Assembly: GCA_900547855.1 (NCBI GenBank)
Contig: URIK01000122.1
Span: 1 to 5,327, forward strand
Reading direction: 5' to 3'
Length of the DNA stretch: 5,327 nucleotides
DNA from: an uncultured Collinsella sp.
Lineage (GTDB): Bacteria > Actinomycetota > Coriobacteriia > Coriobacteriales > Coriobacteriaceae
Part shown: in pieces, positions 1 to 4,611 of the stretch
How the letters are laid out: the number at the start of each line of letters is the position of its first letter
How positions within the stretch are numbered: position 1 is the first letter of the stretch
Position numbers and translations under genes: made by a program
The notes under the pieces: generated by a model
Seen by the model: only the letters and a program-made list of their open reading frames with translations
What the model was told of the DNA's origin: nothing
Database searches by the model: none

Positions 1-46
1 TACACTCGACTAGTCGTCGGCAGCGTCAGATGTGTATAAGAGACAG
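1..46 (+). other. Sequencing adapter (Nextera i5 side), not biological
   Basis: Positions 28-46 are the 19-base Tn5 mosaic end used in tagmentation (AGATGTGTATAAGAGACAG). Positions 14-27 are the Nextera read-1 linker (TCGTCGGCAGCGTC), 6-13 is an 8-base index (TCGACTAG), and 1-5 (TACAC) is the end of the P5 primer. Any reading frame starting here, for example one beginning Met-Tyr-Lys-Arg-Gln at 32, is an artefact. Genomic sequence starts at 47. Confidence 0.98.
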
Positions 47-355
47 GGCATTACTCAGACCATCCCCATCGCCATCTACTTTGAGTGGATGGGCGGCAAC
101 ACGTCGGTGGCGCTCTTTTGGGTCATCGTCGTAATCGTGTTCAGTTTCCTGGTCATCCTGTTCATCAATATGTACACCGCTCATTCGCAAAAGTATCGCG
201 AGCGGGGCCTTTCCCGTGCGGAGCGCAAACAGGCCAAGCAGCTGGGCGGCCAGACCGATTCGCTCGACCCGGCGGGCGGCGATGCCTTGCGTATCGATCG
301 CGAGGCGCTGGCCGAGCTCATGCGCGATGATACGGTGCCGCAGGGAGGTCGATAG
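47..355 (+). CDS. modB: Molybdate ABC transporter permease ModB, C-terminal fragment
   Basis: This is the 3' end of an inner-membrane permease subunit that would form the channel for molybdate (or a similar oxyanion), working with a periplasmic/lipoprotein ModA and the ATPase encoded next. Only 102 residues remain because the 5' part lies beyond the adapter junction. The opening residues (TQTIPIAIYF) match the conserved stretch just before the last membrane span of ModB proteins. A single strongly hydrophobic helix follows at about residues 21-42 of the fragment. After it comes a hydrophilic tail of about 60 residues rich in Arg, Lys, Asp and Glu, longer than the short tail I expect in ModB. 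The stop (353-355) lies 3 bases before the modC start, so the two are surely cotranscribed. The specific substrate assignment rests on this one motif and on the neighbour; another oxyanion permease is possible. Confidence 0.8.
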   Translation, partial: GITQTIPIAIYFEWMGGNTSVALFWVIVVIVFSFLVILFINMYTAHSQKYRERGLSRAERKQAKQLGGQTDSLDPAGGDALRIDREALAELMRDDTVPQGGR

Positions 356-358
356 GCC

Positions 359-1429
359 ATGTCGCTCGTTTTGGATATCAAAAAGCACTACCCCGGGTTT
401 ATGCTCGACATGCAGCTTGACGCCGGCGAGGAGCGCGTGGCGCTGCTCGGTGCCTCAGGTTGCGGCAAGAGCTGCACACTGCGCTGCATTTCCGGTGTGG
501 AGACGCCCGACGAGGGAAAGATCGTCGTCAACGGCGTGACCTTTTTTGACTCGGCGGCGGGCATCAACCTGTCGCCCCAGGAGCGAAAATGCGCCCTGCT
601 GTTCCAAAACTATCAGCTGTTTCCCAACATGACGGTGGCCGATAACGTATGCGCCGGTGTAAAGGATGCGGGCGACGCCGCCGCGCGCAAAAAGCTCGCC
701 GAGCGCTATCTGGGCATTTTCGGTCTGTCCGATTTTGCCGACCGCTATCCCGCGCGACTCTCGGGCGGGCAGCAACAACGTGTGGCGCTTGCCCGCATGG
801 TGGCGGCGCATCCGGGCATTTTTATGTTCGACGAGCCCATGAGCGCACTCGATTCCTATCTTAAGAGCGCCCTCGAACAGAACATGCTCGACCTGTTCGA
901 TGTATGCAACCGCACCGTGCTCTACGTGAGCCACGACATCGACGAAGCGTGCCGCCTGTGCGGGCGCATCTGCGTGATGCACGACGGGCATGTGGAGGAG
1001 ATCGGCTCCGTCGAGGACGTGGTCCGCCGTCCGCAGACGCTGGCGGCACTGCGCCTGACGGGCTGCAAGAACACAAGCCGGGCGCGCAAGATCGGCGACG
1101 AAGAAGTTGAGGCCCTCGACTGGGGCATGACCTTTAACGTGGGTCGCGAGGTTCCCGATAATGCAGCGTACCTGGGCATTCGCGCAAGCTACTTCCATGT
1201 TGACAATCGCGCGGAGCGGGGACGCAACAGCTATGATTTGCACGTGGCCCGTGTGAGCGATTCGCGCTTTGAGCGGCTGGTGCTGCTGGACGTGCCGCGC
1301 GTCGATGCGCCCACACGTCTGCAGTGGAAGGTCAACAAGGTGGGCGTGCCTGTCGACGAGCTGCCGCAAGCAGGCGAGACGCTGCGCATGCATTTCGATG
1401 CGAGTAGGATCCATTTGGTTTGTCGGTAG
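359..1429 (+). CDS. modC: Molybdate-type ABC transporter ATP-binding protein ModC
   Basis: This is a complete 356-residue ABC ATPase that powers oxyanion import at the cytoplasmic face of the ModB permease. All nucleotide-binding motifs are intact: Walker A GASGCGKS (31-38), Q-loop Gln83 within FQNYQLFPN, signature LSGGQQQR (134-141), Walker B IFMFDEP (154-160) with catalytic Glu159, D-loop SALD (162-165) and switch His192. The last 90 or so residues (from about 265, YLGIRASYF onward) correspond to the C-terminal regulatory region where ModC carries a TOBE/MOP-like oxyanion-sensing domain. This part is divergent and I cannot confirm ligand binding. The length is typical of ModC. The start is chosen at the ATG at 359, with AGGGAGG at 342-348, ten bases upstream and inside the end of modB. 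A sulfate or other oxyanion transporter ATPase is the main alternative. Confidence 0.85.
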   Translation: MSLVLDIKKHYPGFMLDMQLDAGEERVALLGASGCGKSCTLRCISGVETPDEGKIVVNGVTFFDSAAGINLSPQERKCALLFQNYQLFPNMTVADNVCAGVKDAGDAAARKKLAERYLGIFGLSDFADRYPARLSGGQQQRVALARMVAAHPGIFMFDEPMSALDSYLKSALEQNMLDLFDVCNRTVLYVSHDIDEACRLCGRICVMHDGHVEEIGSVEDVVRRPQTLAALRLTGCKNTSRARKIGDEEVEALDWGMTFNVGREVPDNAAYLGIRASYFHVDNRAERGRNSYDLHVARVSDSRFERLVLLDVPRVDAPTRLQWKVNKVGVPVDELPQAGETLRMHFDASRIHLVCR

Positions 1430-1440
1430 CGTCGGGTAAT

Positions 1441-1467
1441 GCCGTCGGGGATATAAGCCTCGGCGGC
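1441..1467 (+). terminator. Terminator-like hairpin after modC
   Basis: The arms GCCGTCGGGG (1441-1450) and CCTCGGCGGC (1458-1467) pair over 10 positions, including two G-U pairs, around the 7-base loop ATATAAG. The hairpin begins 12 bases after the modC stop. It is followed by CTCGTCTTG rather than a clean run of T, so it is a weak candidate for an intrinsic terminator and may instead protect the 3' end of the mod transcript. Confidence 0.45.
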
Positions 1468-1494
1468 CTCGTCTTGCCGTTCGCCGAATGAAGG

Positions 1495-1522
1495 ATGACA
1501 AACTCTTATCAATCAAGATAAT
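1495..1522 (+). promoter_or_regulatory. Candidate sigma-70-type promoter for the reductase genes
   Basis: A -35-like ATGACA (1495-1500, 5 of 6 to TTGACA) is separated by 16 bases from a -10-like GATAAT (1517-1522, 5 of 6 to TATAAT). It lies in the only clearly AT-rich stretch of the window (about 1505-1532). Transcription would start near 1529-1531, giving a leader of about 330 bases before the reductase start, with the 1533-1555 hairpin at its very 5' end. Confidence 0.45.
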
Positions 1523-1532
1523 TATTTATTAA

Positions 1533-1555
1533 ACGACGGCACACGAGGCTGTCGT
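1533..1555 (+). other. Short hairpin near the predicted 5' end of the leader
   Basis: ACGACGGC (1533-1540) pairs with GCTGTCGT (1548-1555) over 8 positions, one of them G-U, around the loop ACACGAG. It sits just downstream of the 1495-1522 promoter candidate and could be a 5'-terminal stabilising stem. On the minus strand it would be followed by TTTAATAAAT, a poor U-tract, so a minus-strand terminator is less likely. Confidence 0.35.
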
Positions 1556-1562
1556 ACGAATG

Positions 1563-1611
1563 TCAACGGTGTTCGCATGGTCGATAACCGTTGATATAGT
1601 TGACCTCAACT
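1563..1611. promoter_or_regulatory. Operator-like cluster of inverted repeats
   Basis: Two dyads lie side by side. The first has perfect 8-base arms TCAACGGT (1563-1570) and ACCGTTGA (1587-1594) with a 16-base gap. The second is the palindrome AGTTGA-CC-TCAACT (1598-1611). Together they place four TCAAC/GTTGA half-sites within 48 bases, flanking a -10-like TATAGT (1595-1600). This is the arrangement expected of a regulator-binding site over a promoter. The regulator is unknown, and the spacing does not match an FNR box. Confidence 0.4.
1572..1600 (+). promoter_or_regulatory. Second, weaker promoter candidate
   Basis: TTCGCA (1572-1577, 4 of 6 to the -35 consensus) and TATAGT (1595-1600, 5 of 6 to the -10 consensus) are spaced by 17 bases. 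The -10 box is wedged between the two dyads of the operator-like cluster. A start near 1607 would put the Shine-Dalgarno of the small ORF at 1631 close to the transcript's 5' end. Confidence 0.25.
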
Positions 1612-1630
1612 TGTAGAGGAGGGTGCGCAC

Positions 1631-1699
1631 ATGCCGCAGACGACATACATTCGCCGCGTTGCCGCGCGCGCCCTGTATACGGCTCGGAGTCGCATATGA
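1631..1699 (+). CDS. Possible 22-residue leader peptide
   Basis: This short ORF of 22 codons plus stop has a near-perfect Shine-Dalgarno, GAGGAGG at 1616-1622, placed 8 bases before its ATG. The ribosome-binding site is stronger than that of the downstream reductase genes. The peptide has five Arg and four Ala, no hydrophobic segment and no run of one amino acid that would suggest classic attenuation. Its stop overlaps an ATG (ATGA, 1696-1699) that opens a second small ORF. It lies in the leader of the reductase set, so a role in translation-dependent control is conceivable. It may equally be a chance ORF next to a purine-rich stretch. I recognise no family. Confidence 0.3.
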   Translation: MPQTTYIRRVAARALYTARSRI

Positions 1700-1866
1700 G
1701 CAGGTATGTTCACGGCTCCGGGAGAGACGACGCGCAACTAAATAATCGACCGCAAAGCAGGTTCCCCAAAATTCCGGGTTTAGGCGCGGTTGGGTTTTCG
1801 CCACCCACCGTGCAGCAATACCGTAGCTATTCATTTTTGGTTCGAGAGGGGAACCGCCATGGCTGA
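1696..1866 (+). CDS. Doubtful 56-residue ORF bridging the leader and the reductase start
   Basis: The ORF starts at the ATG that overlaps the stop of the 22-codon ORF, with GGAG at 1686-1689 six bases upstream. It ends with TGA at 1864-1866, just inside the reductase gene, whose ATG is at 1859. Translation through it would cross the structured leader, and termination would leave ribosomes on top of the reductase start, which would suit coupling. Against it, the codons include AGG, AGA, CGA, CTA, TTA and TCA, unlike the G/C-ending choice of the neighbouring genes, and I see no known motif. It is more probably noncoding leader. Confidence 0.15.
   Translation: MSRYVHGSGRDDAQLNNRPQSRFPKIPGLGAVGFSPPTVQQYRSYSFLVREGNRHG
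1760..1855 (+). promoter_or_regulatory. Leader structure that could mask the reductase ribosome-binding site
   Basis: GGTTCCCC at 1760-1767 is perfectly complementary over 8 bases to GGGGAACC at 1848-1855. The second segment overlaps the Shine-Dalgarno AGAGGGGAA (1845-1853) that serves the ATG at 1859. Pairing them would close a domain of about 80 bases, which itself encloses the 1784-1813 hairpin, and would hide the ribosome-binding site. This is the architecture of a translational switch. No ligand class can be named from sequence alone. Confidence 0.4.
1784..1813 (+). other. Stable hairpin inside the leader
   Basis: GCGCGGT (1784-1790) and GGGT (1792-1795) pair with ACCCACCGTGC (1803-1813), giving 11 pairs (one G-U) with one bulged T at 1791 and the 7-base loop TTTCGCC. 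The nearest T-run (1832-1836) is about 19 bases downstream, too far for a standard intrinsic terminator. It more likely belongs to the folded leader. Confidence 0.45.
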
Positions 1867-3142
1867 AGAATTCGATTTCCATCCGATGTGGGAGAGCCTC
1901 GGCATGAATCTTGCCGACCACGACATGCTGCTGGGCGCCGTGGGCCAGATGTACGGCGATATGTTCCTGACGCAGAACAATCGCCCCAAGTCCACGTCCT
2001 ACCTGGATTTTGTCGCCACCAACATCCACAGCGGCCGAATTAAGGAGATGCTCGACAAGAAGGAGGCCGGCGAGGCCACCAAGATTGTTGGCAGCTTCTG
2101 CGTCTACGTGCCCGAGGAGATTGTGCTCGCCTGCGACGGTATCCCCGTGGGTCTGTGCTCGGGTGCCGATTGGGCAACCGATAAGGTCGAGGAGCACCTG
2201 CCGCGCAACACCTGCCCGCTCATCAAGAGCTTTGCCGGCTTTAAGCTGGGCGAGGTCTGCCCCTACATTGAGTCGAGCGACTTGGTGGTGGGCGAGAACA
2301 CCTGCGACGGCAAGAAGAAGGCCTACGAGTTCTTTGCCACGCAAAAGAACATGTACGTCATGGATATTCCCAACGTACACGACGAGTCGACGCTCGTGAC
2401 CTGGAAGGCCGAGGTCAAGAAGCTCGCCGACAAGATCGAGGAAGAGTGTGGCGTCAAGATTACGTCCGAGCGTCTGAAGGCCGCCATCCACGCCGTCAAT
2501 GAGAAGCGTCGCGCCCTGCAGCGCCTCGCAGCCACGCGCGCTGCCGACCCGGCGCCCATCAGCGGTCTCGATAGCCTGCTGACCGTTCAGGCCGCCTTTA
2601 TGGACGACACGCCGCGTCTGACCGGAGCCATCAACGATATGGCGGCTGAGTGCGAGCAGCGTGTCGAGGCCGGCGAGGGCGTGGCGCCCAAGGGGACCAA
2701 GCGCATCCTGTACACCGGCACGCCCATGGCCGTGCCCAACTGGAAACTGTTCAACCTCATCGAGAAGGCCGGCGGCGTTGTGGTCGGCGAGGAGTCCTGC
2801 ACGGGCTCGCGCTACTACAAGGACCTGGTCGACGAGTCCGGCGAGACGGTCGACGAGATGCTCGATGCCATCGCCGAGCGCTACTTTAAGATCAACTGCG
2901 CTGTCTTTACGCCCAACGACCAGCGTATGAAGGACATTGTCCAGATGGCCAAGGACCTGCATGCCGACGGCATCGTCGACGTGGCCCTGCAGTTCTGCAC
3001 GCTCTACGAGATGGAGTCGTTTGCCGTGGAGAAGGCCGCCGAGGAGGCCGGCATTCCGTTTATGCACATCACGACCGACTACGCTGGCGAGGATGCAGGT
3101 CAGTTACAAACCAGGATCGAAGCTTTCTTGGAGACCATTTAG
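1859..3142 (+). CDS. 2-hydroxyacyl-CoA dehydratase D-component / double-cubane-cluster reductase family protein (first paralogue)
   Basis: This 427-residue cytoplasmic iron-sulfur protein belongs to the family that includes HgdB-type dehydratase subunits and the double-cubane-cluster proteins (DCCP, E. coli YjiM). Members receive a low-potential electron from an ATP-dependent activase. Diagnostic stretches are GSFCVYVPEE (78-87), NTCPLIKSF (117-125), CPY (134-136), TCDGKKK (148-154), ESCTGS (312-317), NCAVFTPND (346-354), QFCTLYE (378-384) and the C-terminal TTDY...GQLQTRIEAFLE. Cysteines 81, 100, 119, 134, 149, 314, 347 and 380 all have counterparts in the second paralogue downstream and are the cluster-ligand candidates. 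It differs from that paralogue by about 40 extra N-terminal residues and by TGTP (286-289) where the paralogue has TGCP. The start at ATG 1859 is preferred because AGAGGGG lies at 1845-1851 and upstream codons fall in a hairpin; an in-frame TTG at 1790 is rejected. The substrate is unknown. Confidence 0.88.
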   Translation: MAEEFDFHPMWESLGMNLADHDMLLGAVGQMYGDMFLTQNNRPKSTSYLDFVATNIHSGRIKEMLDKKEAGEATKIVGSFCVYVPEEIVLACDGIPVGLCSGADWATDKVEEHLPRNTCPLIKSFAGFKLGEVCPYIESSDLVVGENTCDGKKKAYEFFATQKNMYVMDIPNVHDESTLVTWKAEVKKLADKIEEECGVKITSERLKAAIHAVNEKRRALQRLAATRAADPAPISGLDSLLTVQAAFMDDTPRLTGAINDMAAECEQRVEAGEGVAPKGTKRILYTGTPMAVPNWKLFNLIEKAGGVVVGEESCTGSRYYKDLVDESGETVDEMLDAIAERYFKINCAVFTPNDQRMKDIVQMAKDLHADGIVDVALQFCTLYEMESFAVEKAAEEAGIPFMHITTDYAGEDAGQLQTRIEAFLETI

Positions 3143-3157
3143 GACTATCCGCCCCGG

Positions 3158-3259
3158 CGGCTTTCCCGGGCACCCGATCTTGCCGTTCAAACCGTCGCTT
3201 GTGTACCAAAGTACGCGGCGCTCCTCTTTTACGGCAACCTCGGGCACCTGGGAAAGCCG
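3158..3259. repeat. Palindromic intergenic element, copy 1
   Basis: A 102-base imperfect palindrome fills most of the gap between the two reductase genes, starting 16 bases after the first stop. The arms 3158-3186 and 3231-3259 pair at 25 of 29 positions (one G-U). They are interrupted only by two 2x2 internal loops, at 3171-3172/3245-3246 and at 3178-3179/3238-3239. The centre holds a small hairpin, GTGTAC (3201-3206) with GTACGC (3211-3216) around CAAA. The core 3187-3230 is nearly identical to that of copy 2 (4483-4527). It could act as a terminator/attenuator, an mRNA-processing or stabilising element, or a dispersed palindromic repeat. Confidence 0.8.
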
Positions 3260-3283
3260 TTTCCTTGGTTGGTTGAAAGGTTT

Positions 3284-3288
3284 AGGAG
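3284..3288 (+). promoter_or_regulatory. Ribosome-binding site that sets the second reductase start
   Basis: AGGAG lies 4 bases before the ATG at 3293. A longer in-frame reading from the TTG at 3269 would add eight residues but has no comparable upstream site, and it would begin only ten bases beyond the palindromic element. The ATG is therefore preferred. The short spacing makes this a moderate rather than strong site. Confidence 0.6.
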
Positions 3289-3292
3289 TTAT

Positions 3293-4456
3293 ATGTCGGA
3301 AAATATTGAGCAGCCGTTGCCGTCCACGTTTGAGGAGTTCAACGAGCAGCGCAAGGCGGCGTTTATTCGCGTCAAGGATTATAAGCAGGCGGGTAATCGC
3401 CTGGTCGGTTTTCTGTGCAGCTACACGCCGCTCGAGATTATCGATGCCGCGGGGGCTGCGAGCGTGGCGCTGTGCGGCACGTCCGACGAGGTGATTCCCG
3501 AGGCCGAGAAGGTGCTGCCGGCAAATCTCTGTCCGCTCATCAAGTCGACGTACGGCTTTGCCTACTCGCAAAAGTGCCCGTTTACGTACTTTAGCGACAT
3601 GATCATCGGTGAGACCACCTGCGACGGCAAGAAGAAGATGTACGAGCTACTCAACGAGCTCAAGCGTACGCACATTCTGCACCTGCCGCAGGGTCGCGAT
3701 CGCGCCTACGAGCGTGAAGGCTGGTACGAGGAGTGCCGCCTGCTCAAGGAGGAGCTCGAGAACTTCTACGGCATCGCGATTACCGACGATGATCTGCGCG
3801 CTGCCGTCCGTCGTCGCAACCGCTTGCGTGCGGCCCAGCTCGAGATGTTTGCGCTGCAGGCCAACCAGCCGGCGGCCATGAGCGGCGTCGATCTGATGAG
3901 CACCATGTTTGCCGGTACGTTCAGCTTTGATATCGAGGCCTATACGCAGCAGCTGGAGCAAAAGGTTGCCAAGCTGCGCGAGACCTACGACGCGGGTGAG
4001 CGCCCGGTCGCGGCAGACGCCAAGCGCATCCTGATCACCGGCTGCCCGGTGGGCGGCGTGATCAACAAGATCGGCCGTACTATCGAGTCCAACGGCGGTG
4101 TGGTCGTGTGCATGGACGACTGCTCGGGCGAGCGCACGGCGGCCATGATGATCGACCCGGAGGCTCCCGACATTCTGCGCGCCATCGCCGACCGCTACCT
4201 GGATATCAACTGCTCGGTCATGACGCCCAACGACGGTCGTATGGAAAACACGCTGGCCATGTGCGAGAAGTATCACGTCGATGGCGTAGTGGAGAGCGTG
4301 CTCCAGGCGTGCCACACCTTTAACGTGGAGAGTGCACGCATGCAGGAGGCCGTCGAGGGTGCGGGCATTCCGTATATGAAGATCGAGACCGACTACAGCA
4401 ACGGCGACATGGGCCAGATCGAGACTCGCATCGCCGCCTTCATCGAAACCCTCTAG
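3293..4456 (+). CDS. Double-cubane-cluster anaerobic reductase family protein, YjiM-like (second paralogue)
   Basis: This 387-residue protein closely resembles E. coli YjiM as I recall it, in length and motif order. Characterised DCCP carries an [Fe8S9] double-cubane cluster and reduces small molecules when fed electrons by its ATPase partner; the natural substrate is not established. Motifs are LCSYTPLEI (41-49), ALCGTSDE (59-66), NLCPLIKSTYGF (78-89), KCPF (94-97), ETTCDGKKKMYE (107-118), ITGCPVGG (248-255), DDCSGE (275-280), NCSVMTPND (306-314), QACHT (338-342) and the C-terminal ETDYS...GQIETRIAAFIE. Cysteines 42, 61, 80, 95, 110, 277, 307 and 340 align with the first paralogue. The intervals 42-61-80-95-110 and 307-340 are identical in the two proteins. 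Cys251 and Cys273 are extra here. The gene ends in a stop that is part of the stem of the following palindromic element. Homodimer or heterodimer with the first paralogue cannot be told from sequence. Confidence 0.92.
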   Translation: MSENIEQPLPSTFEEFNEQRKAAFIRVKDYKQAGNRLVGFLCSYTPLEIIDAAGAASVALCGTSDEVIPEAEKVLPANLCPLIKSTYGFAYSQKCPFTYFSDMIIGETTCDGKKKMYELLNELKRTHILHLPQGRDRAYEREGWYEECRLLKEELENFYGIAITDDDLRAAVRRRNRLRAAQLEMFALQANQPAAMSGVDLMSTMFAGTFSFDIEAYTQQLEQKVAKLRETYDAGERPVAADAKRILITGCPVGGVINKIGRTIESNGGVVVCMDDCSGERTAAMMIDPEAPDILRAIADRYLDINCSVMTPNDGRMENTLAMCEKYHVDGVVESVLQACHTFNVESARMQEAVEGAGIPYMKIETDYSNGDMGQIETRIAAFIETL

Positions 4457-4559
4457 CTTCCTCAGGCACCGGATCTTGCTCCTCAAACCGTCGCTTGCGT
4501 ACCCAAAGTACGCTGCGCTCCTCTTTCGGGGCAATCTCCGGCACCTGAGAAACCTAGAG
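4451..4559. repeat. Palindromic intergenic element, copy 2
   Basis: This is the second copy of the element at 3158-3259, between the second reductase gene and the activase gene. The inner arms 4461-4482 and 4528-4549 pair except for two 2x2 internal loops in the same places as in copy 1. The stem continues outward through TT/AA to CTCTAG (4451-4456) with CTAGAG (4554-4559), so the reductase stop codon (4454-4456) is inside the stem. The central hairpin is GCGTAC (4497-4502) with GTACGC (4508-4513) around CCAAA, perfect here where copy 1 has a G-U pair. The core differs from copy 1 at only a few bases plus one inserted C in the loop. Confidence 0.8.
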
Positions 4560-4563
4560 CTAA

Positions 4564-4579
4564 GGCGCCTGAACGCGCC
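4564..4579 (+). other. Small hairpin before the activase gene
   Basis: GGCGC (4564-4568) and GCGCC (4575-4579) form a 5-pair stem around CTGAAC. It is followed by CTACCTTTGATGTTT, only loosely U-rich. It is too short to call a terminator with any confidence, and is listed because it lies between the palindromic element and the activase ribosome-binding site (GGGAG, 4601-4605). Confidence 0.25.
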
Positions 4580-4611
4580 GCTACCTTTGATGTTTAGATT
4601 GGGAGAGAGCC

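Larger units (their letters stand above)
1430..1858. other. 429-base intergenic leader region
   Basis: No convincing protein gene fills this gap. It contains, in order: a hairpin just after modC (1441-1467), an AT-rich promoter-like stretch (1495-1530), a short hairpin (1533-1555), a cluster of inverted half-sites (1563-1611) overlapping a second weak promoter, two small ORFs with Shine-Dalgarno sequences (1631-1699 and 1696-1866), and a structured stretch ending at the ribosome-binding site of the reductase gene (1760-1855). It separates the transporter operon from the reductase set and most likely carries the start and control of the latter. I could not match it to a known riboswitch class. 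Confidence 0.7.

Noticed and set aside
1468..1485. Third partial copy of the palindromic element after modC
   Set aside because: Only the 11-mer TCTTGCCGTTC is shared with copy 1. The conserved core and inverted arms are absent, so chance similarity is more likely.
455..1516. 353-codon minus-strand frame opposite modC
   Set aside because: It is a composition-driven shadow of modC with no recognisable domain.
1590..1611. FNR/CRP-type site (TTGAT...ATCAA)
   Set aside because: TTGAT is followed by TTGAC in the same orientation, not by the inverted half at the required spacing.
1711..1813. Cobalamin, glycine or T-box riboswitch resemblance
   Set aside because: Short fragments recall pieces of these classes (for example GCGCGGT followed by CGCCAC, GGGAGAGAC, or GGGGAACCGCC). 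The defining parts, such as the 3' B12 box, the paired glycine aptamer or a full T-box with specifier, are not visible.
1790..1858. Longer reductase start at an in-frame TTG (1790)
   Set aside because: It has no good ribosome-binding site, the codons fall within a stable hairpin, and the ATG at 1859 has AGAGGGG at proper spacing and is followed by a plausible N-terminus.
1529..3067. 512-codon open frame on the minus strand opposite the first reductase gene
   Set aside because: It lies opposite a gene with clear family motifs. High G/C at third positions commonly opens long antisense frames, and its translation is Leu/Val/Gly/His-rich without recognisable motifs.
3647..4534. 295-codon minus-strand frame opposite the second reductase
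   Set aside because: It is a shadow frame, and part of it lies in the palindromic element. No motif is seen.
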